DNA from: Streptomyces sp. NBC_01232
GTDB taxonomy: Bacteria > Actinomycetota > Actinomycetes > Streptomycetales > Streptomycetaceae
DNA length: 64,000 nt
NCBI RefSeq assembly: GCF_035989885.1
Contig: NZ_CP108518.1
Coordinates: forward strand, 7,245,001 to 7,309,000
Direction of reading: 5' to 3'
Numbering within the stretch: the stretch's first letter is position 1; each line of letters starts with the position of its first letter. The translations under genes were made by a program, and so were the position numbers. The notes beneath the pieces are model-generated. The model was given only the letters and a program-made list of their open reading frames with translations. It was not told the DNA's origin and did not search any database. Below, piece by piece: positions 57,175-64,000 of this stretch.

Positions 57175-58115
57175 GCGTCTGGCTGCCCACCTCGCCCTGC
57201 ACCCCCGAGGCCTGCGCGGGCCACGAGGGGAGCACCGCGAGCGTCCCGCACGCGCTGCTCAGACTCGCGGCGGCCGTCGCCCTGATCCTGCTGGGGATCC
57301 TGGGTGCCCCGCCGGTCCGGCTGCTGCCGGCCGGCCCCCGCCACCGGGTGGTACGGGCCTGGTCGGCCGCGCTCGTAGGCGCCTTCGGGATCCGGATCAC
57401 CGTCCACGGCAGCCCGGGCCCGGGCGGCGGCCGCCTGCTGGTCGCCAACCACATCTCCTGGCTGGACATCCCGCTCGTCGCCGCGGCCCTGCCCTGCCGG
57501 ATGCTGGCCAAGAGCGACATCAGGGCCTGGCCGGTCCTCGGCCGCCTCGCGGGACGGGCCGGCACGCTCTTCATCGAGCGCGACCGGATCCGCGCCCTGC
57601 CCGCCACCGTCGAGGCGATCACCGGGGCACTGCTGGCCGGGGACCGGGTCACCGTCTTCCCCGAGGGCTCCACCTGGTGCGGGCGCGCCCGGGGCACCTT
57701 CCGCCGGGCGGCCTTCCAGTCGGCACTGGACGCGCGGGTCCCCGTACAGCCCCTGCGGCTCACGTACCTGCGGGCCGACGGGCACCCGGCCGGGGCGCCC
57801 GCCTTCGTCGGGGACGACCCGCTGACCGCCTCGCTGTGGCGGATCGCGCGGGCCCGCGGGGTGCGGGCCGAGATCAGTCTGCTGCCGCGGATCCCGCCGG
57901 GCCGGTACGCGCACCGGCGGGACCTCGCGGCAGCGGCTCAGCGGGCGGTCGCCGGGCTCACCCCCACGACCCCGGACCCGCTACCGGGCATTCCCGCTCA
58001 GCCGGCCACGCCGTCGGCGACCGACAGGGACAGCGCGAACCGGCCCGCCGCGTCCGTCCACCACTGGGTCAGCTCCAGCCCGGCCGCCGCGAGCTCCTTG
58101 CGCACCCCCTCCTGA
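57171..58115 (+). CDS. olsA: Lyso-ornithine lipid O-acyltransferase
   Basis: 314 residues. One N-terminal helix (about 25-45), then the PlsC acyltransferase fold: acyl-acceptor His-x4-Asp in NHISWLD, and VFPEGSTWCG. It adds the second fatty acid to the lyso-lipid made by OlsB, giving ornithine lipid in the cytoplasmic membrane. Translationally coupled to olsB. The last 118 nt overlap the convergent egtD gene; the corresponding C-terminal residues (SATDRDSANRPAAS) are an antisense readout and probably not functional. Confidence 0.87.
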   Translation: MSVWLPTSPCTPEACAGHEGSTASVPHALLRLAAAVALILLGILGAPPVRLLPAGPRHRVVRAWSAALVGAFGIRITVHGSPGPGGGRLLVANHISWLDIPLVAAALPCRMLAKSDIRAWPVLGRLAGRAGTLFIERDRIRALPATVEAITGALLAGDRVTVFPEGSTWCGRARGTFRRAAFQSALDARVPVQPLRLTYLRADGHPAGAPAFVGDDPLTASLWRIARARGVRAEISLLPRIPPGRYAHRRDLAAAAQRAVAGLTPTTPDPLPGIPAQPATPSATDRDSANRPAASVHHWVSSSPAAASSLRTPS

Positions 58116-58972
58116 CGGAACTTCGCGGAGATCTCCGTCAGGATCTCCTCACCCGCCGCGAACGGCACCACGAGATCCAGCGCCCGGACCTTCACCGTCA
58201 GCTCGGACCGGGCCCGCAGCCGCATCTCGATCCACTCCTGCTCCTTGTTCCACACCGCCACGTGCTCGAAGTCGGCGAGGTGGAAGTCGGCGTCCAGCTC
58301 CCGGTTGACGACCGCCAGCACGTTCTTGTTGAACTCGGCCGTCACCCCCCGCGCGTCGTCGTACGCCGCCACCAGTACGGCCTCGTCCTTCACCAGGTCC
58401 GTCCCCATCAGCAGCGCGTCCCCGGGCGACAGCATGGCCCGTACGGACGCCAGGAACACCGCCCGCTCCGGCGGCAGCAGATTCCCGATCGTGCCGCCCA
58501 GGAACACCACCAGCCGGGGCCCGGGGGAGTCCGGCAGGTGCAGCGCGCGGGTGAAGTCGGCCAGCAGGGCGTGCACCCGCAGGCCCGGGTGCTCCGCGAT
58601 CAGCGACTCGGCCGCCCCCCGCAGGGCGCTCTCGCTCACGTCCACCGGGACGTAGGTGTCCAGGGCGGGCATCGCCTCGATGAGGTGCCGGGTCTTCTCC
58701 GAGGACCCGGAGCCCAGCTCCACCAGGGTGCGGGCGCCGCTCTCGGTGGCGATCTCCCGCGCCCGCTCCAGCAGGATCTCCCGCTCGGCGCGCGTCGGGT
58801 AGTACTCGGACAAGCGGGTGATCTCCTCGAAGAGCTCGCTGCCCCGCGCGTCGTAGAACCACTTGGGCGGCAGCACCTTCGGTGTGTGGGTCAGGCCGTG
58901 CAGCACATCCGTACGCAGCGCCGTCTCCGCGGCGTGCTCGTCGAGTGTCCGGGTCAACTGGAAGTCGTTCAC
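57998..58972 (-). CDS. egtD: L-histidine N-alpha-methyltransferase
   Basis: 324 residues. The SAM fold carries TLVELGSGSSEKTRHLI, YVPVDVSESAL, FLGGTIGNLLPPE and the histidine-binding block FHLADFEHVAVWNKEQEW; DARGSELFEEITRLSEYYPTR is the N-terminal signature as shorter motifs. It trimethylates histidine to hercynine, the first committed step of ergothioneine synthesis. The GTG has AAGGAG 8 nt upstream and overlaps the egtC stop by 4 nt. Last gene of egtABCD, converging on olsA with a 118-nt overlap. Confidence 0.94.
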   Translation of the reverse strand: MNDFQLTRTLDEHAAETALRTDVLHGLTHTPKVLPPKWFYDARGSELFEEITRLSEYYPTRAEREILLERAREIATESGARTLVELGSGSSEKTRHLIEAMPALDTYVPVDVSESALRGAAESLIAEHPGLRVHALLADFTRALHLPDSPGPRLVVFLGGTIGNLLPPERAVFLASVRAMLSPGDALLMGTDLVKDEAVLVAAYDDARGVTAEFNKNVLAVVNRELDADFHLADFEHVAVWNKEQEWIEMRLRARSELTVKVRALDLVVPFAAGEEILTEISAKFRQEGVRKELAAAGLELTQWWTDAAGRFALSLSVADGVAG

Positions 58973-59727
58973 GGGGAGTTCTCCTTGAGCGGGGTCAGTT
59001 CGACCCGCGTGCGGGTAGCGGTCAGCAGGGTCCGGTCGGGCACTTCGCGCCACCGGGTGTCGTCGTCGTACGGCTCGGAGGCCACCACGGTGCGCCGCAT
59101 CCCCGCGGCGGCCAGGTACCAGAGCGAATCGCCCCAGGCCGTCGCGGCGATGGCGGCGCCGTCCGTCAGCAGCAGGTTCAGCCGGGAGCCGGGAGCTGCC
59201 GAGGCGAGTTCCCGGACCGGCTCGGCGAGCGCCGTGCCCAGATCGTCCCCGGCGCGCAGCCGGTGCAGGACCAGCGCCCAGATCAGCGCCGAGTCCGTGC
59301 GCGCGGCCAGCCGGAGCAGCTCCGCGGGCGGCAGCCCGGCCGCGAGCGGGGCGGCGGAGTCCGGCCAGCTCCGCACCGCGCCGTTGTGGCTGAACAGCCA
59401 CGGCCCGTCCGCGAAGGGCGCGGCGGCAGCCTCCCCGTCGGCGCCGGGGTTCGTGGCGTCCCGTACGGCGGCCAGTGCGGCCCCGGTGCGGACCACCCGG
59501 GCGAGATCGGTGAAGGTCAGGTCGCTCCAGATCGGCCCGGAGCGCCGGTAGCGCGCGGGCACCGGGTCGCCCTCCGCGTACCAGCCGATGCCGAAGCCGT
59601 CGGCGTTGACCGTCCCGGACCGCTGGCGGCGCGGCTCCCAGGACTGGCGCACCAGCGAGTGCACGGGCTCGCTCAGGAGCTCCTTGAGTGCCACCATCGG
59701 TCCCAGGTAGGCGAGATGACGGCACAT
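58969..59727 (-). CDS. egtC: Gamma-glutamyl-hercynylcysteine sulfoxide amidohydrolase
   Basis: 252 residues. Cys2 directly after Met (MCRHLAYLG) is the N-terminal nucleophile of class II glutamine amidotransferases. NADGFGIGWY and WLFSHNGAV complete the active site. It removes the gamma-glutamyl group from the EgtB product. The start overlaps the egtB stop by one base, and the stop overlaps the egtD GTG, so translation is coupled through the operon. Confidence 0.94.
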   Translation of the reverse strand: MCRHLAYLGPMVALKELLSEPVHSLVRQSWEPRRQRSGTVNADGFGIGWYAEGDPVPARYRRSGPIWSDLTFTDLARVVRTGAALAAVRDATNPGADGEAAAAPFADGPWLFSHNGAVRSWPDSAAPLAAGLPPAELLRLAARTDSALIWALVLHRLRAGDDLGTALAEPVRELASAAPGSRLNLLLTDGAAIAATAWGDSLWYLAAAGMRRTVVASEPYDDDTRWREVPDRTLLTATRTRVELTPLKENSP

Positions 59728-61070
59728 CAGACGTCCCTCGCGGTCCGGAAGCCGGAGAAGATCTGCCGCCGCACGGGAAGGTCCCAGTTGCGGAAGGTGC
59801 CCCGGCAGGCCACCGGGTCCACGGCGAAGGAGCCGCCGCGCAGCACCTTGTGCTCCGGGCCGAAGAACACCTCCGAGTACTCCCGGTAGGGGAAGGCCCG
59901 GAAGCCCGGGTAGGGCAGGAAATCCGAGGAGGTCCACTCCCACACGTCGCCGATGAGCTGGCGCACCCCGAGCGGGGAGGCCCCCGCCGGATAGCTGCCC
60001 GCGCGCGCCGGGCGCAGGTGCCGCTGCCCGAGGTTGGCGTGCGCGGGGGTCGGGTCGGCGTCGCCCCACGGGTAGCGGGTGGAGCGGCCGGTGGCCGGGT
60101 CGTGCCGGGCGGCCTTCTCCCACTCCGTCTCGGTGGGCAGCCGCCGCCCCGCCCACCGGGCGTAGGCGTCCGCCTCGTACCAGCTGACGTGCAGAACCGG
60201 TTCCTCGTCCGGTACCGGCTCGGTCACCCCGAAGCGGCGGCGCAGCCACTGGCCGGCCTCCCGGTGCCAGAACAGCGGGGCCTCGATGGAGTGCTCGCGG
60301 ATCTGCTCCCATCCCGCCGCCGCCCACCAGCGGGGGTCGCGGTAGCCGCCGTCCGCGATGAACGCCAGGTAGGCCGCATTGGTCACCGGCACCGTGTCGA
60401 TCCAGAAGGGCGCGGTTTCGCGGACGTGGGAGGGTCGTTCGTTGTCCAGCGACCACGGCTCGGCCGAGGTGCCCATCGTGAACGGCCCGCCGGGTACGAG
60501 GACTTCGGGGGCGAGCAGCGGATCGTAGGGGGCGTCCGGCTCCGGGGCGGTCAGTACGGGTGCCCCGCGCCGGAGCTGATGGGTGATCAGCATGGTCTCG
60601 TCGTGCTGCTGCTCGTGCTGCGCGATCATCCCGAAGGCGAAGCCGTCGTCGAGGAGCGTGCTGCCCTCCAGCGGGGTCTTCTCCAGCAGGTCGAAGACCC
60701 GGCCGCGCACGTCGGCCGCGTACCGGCGGGCCTCGGCCGGCCCCAGCAGCGGCAGCTTGGGCCGCTCGGCGCGAGGATGCTCGAAGGCGTCGTAGAGCGG
60801 GTTGATCTCGGGGCGCATCGACTCGCGTCCGGCGACCCGGCGGAGCAGCCAGAGCTCCTCCTGGTTCCCGATGTGCGCCAGGTCCCAGACCAGCGGGGAC
60901 ATGAGCGGGGAGTGCTGGGCTGTGAGGTCCTCGTCGGTCACGGCATCGGTGAGGCCGGCCGTCCGTATGCGCGCCGCGGTCAGGGCGGCGGCCGCCCGCT
61001 CCCGCAGTCCGGAGGAGGAACCGGTGGGTTCGGTGGGTTCGGTCGGTGCGGTGGGCTCGGTGGTGGTCAT
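59727..61070 (-). CDS. egtB: Hercynine oxygenase (sulfoxide synthase)
   Basis: 447 residues. The N-terminal DinB-like domain provides iron ligands in WDLAHIGNQEE and AQHEQQHDETM (His-x3-His); the C-terminal FGE-sulfatase-like domain shows GGPFTMGT, HVSWYEADAYARWAGRRLPTE as two motifs, and the ending RRQIFSGFRTAR. It joins hercynine to gamma-glutamylcysteine with oxygen to give the sulfoxide. The first 20 residues are TEPTxPTEPT repeats. It starts inside the egtA stop (ATGA). The organism thus uses the EgtB rather than the anaerobic route. Confidence 0.94.
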   Translation of the reverse strand: MTTTEPTAPTEPTEPTGSSSGLRERAAAALTAARIRTAGLTDAVTDEDLTAQHSPLMSPLVWDLAHIGNQEELWLLRRVAGRESMRPEINPLYDAFEHPRAERPKLPLLGPAEARRYAADVRGRVFDLLEKTPLEGSTLLDDGFAFGMIAQHEQQHDETMLITHQLRRGAPVLTAPEPDAPYDPLLAPEVLVPGGPFTMGTSAEPWSLDNERPSHVRETAPFWIDTVPVTNAAYLAFIADGGYRDPRWWAAAGWEQIREHSIEAPLFWHREAGQWLRRRFGVTEPVPDEEPVLHVSWYEADAYARWAGRRLPTETEWEKAARHDPATGRSTRYPWGDADPTPAHANLGQRHLRPARAGSYPAGASPLGVRQLIGDVWEWTSSDFLPYPGFRAFPYREYSEVFFGPEHKVLRGGSFAVDPVACRGTFRNWDLPVRRQIFSGFRTARDV

Positions 61071-62380
61071 CGGCGGACCTCTTTCCCGGTGAGCACCTGC
61101 GTGGACTCGTCGTCGGCCGGACATCGGCCGCGCAGTACGTAGCGCTGGGTGAAGTCGGCCACCGCGTCCTGGACGTGCCGGCTCGCGCCCAGTCGGGGCA
61201 GCGCCTCGGCGGCGGCCAGGAAACAGGCCTTCGCGGCAGTCCGCAGCTCCGGATCGGCCAGTCCGTGCTCGGCGGCCGAGCGCCACAGTGGATTTCGGGG
61301 CGCGGGCTGCATGCCGTAGGAGTCGGCGAGCCCCTTGGCCACCCGGTACGCCGTCTCGGCGGCCTCCGGATCGTCGAACAGCGCGTGCACGACGGCCACC
61401 GGGACCAGCCAGCCGTCGTCGCCCGGCTGTGCGTCGATCATCCGCAGTTCCAGGTGGCCGCGCGGCCGCACCGGCGGGAAGAGGGTGGTCAGGTGGTAGT
61501 CCAGGTCCTCGGCCGTGGGCGCCCGCAGCGAGGGGTTTCCGCCCGTGCGCAGCCAGTCGCGGAAGGTCGTGCCGCGCGGGATCTCCCACATGCCGTCGCC
61601 CTCGTAGGACCGTACGCACATCACCTCGGTGTCCAGCGCCTGCCGCGTCCATCCGGCACGGGGATCCGCGTCCAGCGGCGGGGCGAGCGCGCGCCGGCTG
61701 TCCAGGTCGCTCCAGATCCCCTGGCGGGCACAGCGCCAGCCGGCGTACGGGCCCTCCTGCGCCCGGGAGTTGGCGAAGGCGGCCACCAGCACCGCACCCA
61801 GCAGGTGCGCCAGCCGCCAGCGGCGGCCGTGACCGAGTGCGCCCGGCTCCTGGTGCCCGGCGTCGACACAGACCTGCACGGAGGCGGAGGCGCACATCAT
61901 GGCGCGCCCGGCCGGGCCGGTGCGGTCGAAGTAGGCCTCCATCGCGTCGTAGCGCGGGCTGTTCAGCAGCCGGCGGTACGGGAGGCGGGGATCGCGGCCG
62001 AGGCCGCGCAGGACCATGCCCCGGGCCAGCAGGGCCCCGCGTACGGCGGTGAGGTCGGCCTGCAGGTCGTCCACGCAGTCGGTGAGGGAGGTGGCGGGGG
62101 CCGAGCTGAGCTCGAGCTGGCCGCCCGGCTCGACGGTCACCCGGGAGTGCAGGGGCAGCGCGCGGGCCGCGGTGTGGGCGGCGCGCAGTCGTTCGGGGGG
62201 CAGGGGCCGGGCCGGGTGTTCGGCGTCCACGACCAGCCATTCGAGCTCGGCTCCGATGAAGCGCGGCGGGCCGGTCTTGAAACAGATGCCGTGGATCAGG
62301 TCCTCGGCCTGCGTCTCGCTGATCGAGGGTGGTGGGATCGGGTCGGGCGCGGGTGGGGGAGCGGATGAGTCCTGGGACAT
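61067..62380 (-). CDS. egtA: Glutamate-cysteine ligase of ergothioneine synthesis
   Basis: 437 residues of the GCS2-type ligase. The active-site blocks IGAELEWLVVD, VEPGGQLELSSAPA, SASVQVCVDAGHQE and HLELRMIDAQPGDD are present. It makes gamma-glutamylcysteine, the sulfur donor for EgtB; actinobacteria lack glutathione, so the gene is dedicated to ergothioneine. A Pro-rich leader of about 18 residues precedes the fold. GAGG lies 7 nt before the ATG. First gene of the operon, divergent from the macrodomain gene over a 106-nt gap. Confidence 0.93.
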   Translation of the reverse strand: MSQDSSAPPPAPDPIPPPSISETQAEDLIHGICFKTGPPRFIGAELEWLVVDAEHPARPLPPERLRAAHTAARALPLHSRVTVEPGGQLELSSAPATSLTDCVDDLQADLTAVRGALLARGMVLRGLGRDPRLPYRRLLNSPRYDAMEAYFDRTGPAGRAMMCASASVQVCVDAGHQEPGALGHGRRWRLAHLLGAVLVAAFANSRAQEGPYAGWRCARQGIWSDLDSRRALAPPLDADPRAGWTRQALDTEVMCVRSYEGDGMWEIPRGTTFRDWLRTGGNPSLRAPTAEDLDYHLTTLFPPVRPRGHLELRMIDAQPGDDGWLVPVAVVHALFDDPEAAETAYRVAKGLADSYGMQPAPRNPLWRSAAEHGLADPELRTAAKACFLAAAEALPRLGASRHVQDAVADFTQRYVLRGRCPADDESTQVLTGKEVRR

Positions 62381-62486
62381 ACCGGGTCCTCGTCTCCTGT
62401 CGTCGGCCGTGACATCACCCGTGCCTACCCCTCCTCGGGGCACAAATTCCTTTGCCGCCGGGAATTGCATTGCGGAGGATGGCGGC

Positions 62487-63320
62487 GTGAGCAGCAGATT
62501 GCGCGAGATCGCGCGGGAGAACGCGGCGATCCTGGCGGCCGGGGGGTACCGGACGCGGTCGGGACGGCAGGTTCCGCTTGCCGCCGCCCTGGCGGAAGCC
62601 AAGGCAGGAACCAGGATATATGGACCAAACCGGGCCATTCCAGATGGAGAGGTCCCTTCCGGTGGCGGCCGGACGGTCATCGAGGTCACGGGGGAGAGCA
62701 GCACGGTCGCCGCCCGCAGGCTCGCGACCGCGGCCCGGGCCGACGTGCAGCCGGCTCCGGTCGCGGTCCTGAACTTCGCCTCGGCCCGTAATCCCGGGGG
62801 CGGTTACGTCCGCGGGGCCAAGGCGCAGGAGGAGGCGCTCTGCCGCGCCTCGGCCCTGTACGAGACCCTGCTCGAGGCCCCCGAGTACTACGAGGTGCAC
62901 CGCGCGGAGCGCAGCACCTTCTACACCGACCGGGTGATTCACTCGCCCGGCGTCCCGGTCTTCCGCGACGACCGGGGCGCGCTGCTGGAGACCCCGTTCG
63001 CGGTCGGCTTCCTCACCTCTCCGGCGCCGAACGCGGGCACGATCCGGCGGCAGGAGCCGGAGCGGACCGCCGAGATCCCGGCGGCGCTGGTGCGCCGCGC
63101 GGAGCTCGTCCTGGAGGTGGCCGCGCTGCACGGGTACCGGCAGCTGGTGCTGGGCGCGTGGGGCTGCGGGGTGTTCCAGAACGATCCGGCGCAGGTCGCC
63201 GAGGCCTTCCGGGGGCTGCTCGCGGCCCGGTTCGCCGGGGTCTTCGAGCGGGTCGTGTTCGGCATCCTCGACCGGGACCCCACGACCCGCGAGGCCTTCG
63301 AACGGGCCTTCCCGGCCTGA
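62487..63320 (+). CDS. TIGR02452-family macrodomain (microbial PARG-like)
   Basis: 277 residues. The macrodomain core has VAVLNFASARNPGGGYVRGAKAQEE (as NFASARNPGGGYVRG and AQEEALCRAS), and the later LGAWGCGVFQNDP and VFGILDRD. This is the bacterial poly(ADP-ribose) glycohydrolase-like family, in which the GGG-x6-QEE sequence holds the catalytic glutamates. It probably reverses ADP-ribosylation of proteins or nucleic acids. GTG 62487 has GGAGGA 7 nt upstream. It converges with the immunity-protein-like gene on a perfect palindromic terminator. Confidence 0.9.
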   Translation: MSSRLREIARENAAILAAGGYRTRSGRQVPLAAALAEAKAGTRIYGPNRAIPDGEVPSGGGRTVIEVTGESSTVAARRLATAARADVQPAPVAVLNFASARNPGGGYVRGAKAQEEALCRASALYETLLEAPEYYEVHRAERSTFYTDRVIHSPGVPVFRDDRGALLETPFAVGFLTSPAPNAGTIRRQEPERTAEIPAALVRRAELVLEVAALHGYRQLVLGAWGCGVFQNDPAQVAEAFRGLLAARFAGVFERVVFGILDRDPTTREAFERAFPA

Positions 63321-63325
63321 CGGGG

Positions 63326-63367
63326 GCACCGCGGGCCCGACCGGGATCCCGGTCGGGCCCGCGGTGC
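63326..63367. terminator. Bidirectional terminator, 42-nt perfect palindrome
   Basis: GCACCGCGGGCCCGACCGG (63326-63344) mirrors 63349-63367 around GATC, with no mismatch. It starts 5 nt after the macrodomain stop and ends at the stop codon of the convergent gene. Confidence 0.85.
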
Positions 63368-64000
63368 TCAGAACGGCTTCGCCGCTGCCAGCAGGCTTTC
63401 CGGCAGGTAGGGCGAGGAGACGCGGATCCGCCAGCCCCGGCGGCGGGCGTGGCAGGCCAGGGCCAGGATGTCGAGATTGACCGCGGCTCCCGCGCCGATG
63501 GCCCGGTCGGCCACCGAGTAGTAGGCGCGATGGGCCTCCAGCGCGTCGGCCAGGGCCAGGTTGAAGCTCTCCTCGTCGCCCTCCACCAGCTGCGAGAAGA
63601 GCACGGCGGGCGCCGGGAGGAAGCCCCACTCCTGGGTCTGCGCGACATCGGCGACGGCCCGGTCGGTGGCGGGTTCCGGGTCCTCGCCCCGAAGGTAGTC
63701 GTGCAGGGCCCGCCGGTACGAGGCGTACGCGGAACGGTCCTCCTGCGGAGTGGGACCACTGACGACGAGCGGCGCGAGCTCCGCGCGGCTGCCCGTGATC
63801 AGGGCGTGGGTCAGGGCCACGGCCCACGAGCCGGGCTCGAGCGGACGGTACGCGCGCTCCGGGCCGTCGGAGCCGTCCGCTCCGTCCGGGCCGTCCCGGC
63901 GGACGGAGCCGGCCGGTGCGGCCCCCGCGCCGGTGGCCACGTACAGCAGCCCCGCCACCAGCTCGTCGGCCGCCGGGGTGCCCAGCGGCAGCTCGGGCCG
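63368..64000 (-). CDS. Immunity protein 49-like protein (5' end outside the window)
   Basis: The frame is open to base 64000, so the N-terminus is missing; 211 codons including the stop are visible. The segments ELVAGLLYVATGAGAA, WAVALTHALITGSRAELAPL, DYLRGEDPEPATDRAVADV, SQLVEGDEESFNLALADALEAHRAYY and AVNLDILALACHARRRGW resemble Imm49 proteins, which protect against polymorphic toxins; the match is from memory and moderate. No toxin gene is visible. GTG 63958 is an internal possible start but homologues are longer. The terminator palindrome abuts its stop. Confidence 0.6.
   Translation of the reverse strand, partial: RPELPLGTPAADELVAGLLYVATGAGAAPAGSVRRDGPDGADGSDGPERAYRPLEPGSWAVALTHALITGSRAELAPLVVSGPTPQEDRSAYASYRRALHDYLRGEDPEPATDRAVADVAQTQEWGFLPAPAVLFSQLVEGDEESFNLALADALEAHRAYYSVADRAIGAGAAVNLDILALACHARRRGWRIRVSSPYLPESLLAAAKPF

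Overview
The window is chromosomal DNA of a high-GC actinomycete, almost certainly a Streptomyces. GC is very high and third codon positions are nearly always G or C. GTG and TTG starts, long antisense open frames, actinobacterial families (SAV2177-type methyltransferase, DUF6777, DUF4239, class F sortase, LysX, ergothioneine genes, SpoIIE-type phosphatase) and tight ATGA/GTGA gene overlaps all fit. From memory, gnd, rmdA, the second sdhCAB operon, olsBA and egtABCD have the same relative order as in the SCO0910-SCO0976 part of S. coelicolor. That would place the window in a conserved core-to-arm transition region. I see no rRNA, tRNA, CRISPR, insertion sequence or prophage.

Layout. 1-7.35 kb: two copies of a two-gene module of secreted TAP-like alpha/beta hydrolases (types A and B), separated by a beta-lactamase-fold serine hydrolase with relaxed codon use; the first type B gene is frameshifted. 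7.4-16.8 kb: panD, a GNAT protein, a racemase-like protein, gnd, an Rpf-like/LysM/M23 cell-wall hydrolase, a DMT transporter overlapping it antiparallel, an unusual zinc-ribbon SDR, an HD-like protein, a 57-residue orphan and an NAD-dependent epimerase. 16.8-19.7 kb: lipase maturation factor, DUF1990 and YndJ genes, with twin perfect palindromes upstream. 19.9-27.5 kb: DUF6777 lipoprotein, PAS-GAF-PP2C-ATPase phosphatase, methyltransferase, secreted repeat protein, TPR-like protein, Fpg/Nei glycosylase and a small membrane protein. 27.5-29.5 kb: DUF4913 protein, an orphan and an ECF sigma factor. 29.8-40 kb: mostly cell-envelope genes (CapA lipoprotein, LysX, polysaccharide deacetylase, class F sortase, two convergent secreted/anchored proteins, DUF4239 membrane protein, a proline-rich surface protein).

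40-49.5 kb: a methyltransferase coupled to the c-di-GMP enzyme RmdA, a FAD monooxygenase/TetR pair, then a LysR regulator divergent from sdhCAB. 49.6-57 kb: a phosphoglycerate-mutase-like lipoprotein, a UvrA paralogue, an LLM oxidoreductase, a HAD phosphatase, dodecin and an orphan solute-binding protein. 56.3-62.4 kb: olsB-olsA (ornithine lipids) converging on the complete, translationally coupled egtABCD operon (ergothioneine). The window ends with a macrodomain glycohydrolase and a truncated Imm49-like gene converging on a perfect palindromic terminator.

Themes are envelope modification (LysX, Ols, CapA, deacetylase, sortase, cell-wall hydrolase), redox and flavin physiology (ergothioneine, Sdh, dodecin, flavin enzymes) and developmental or stress signalling (RmdA, SpoIIE-type phosphatase, ECF sigma factor). 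No single unambiguous novel system is visible. The best leads are the twin TTGAAC-N2-GTTCAA operators, the duplicated hydrolase module with its homopolymer frameshift, the SDR that has lost its catalytic Tyr, the convergent secreted pair around a 32-bp perfect hairpin, the His-rich SdhA and the conserved-looking 57-residue orphan.
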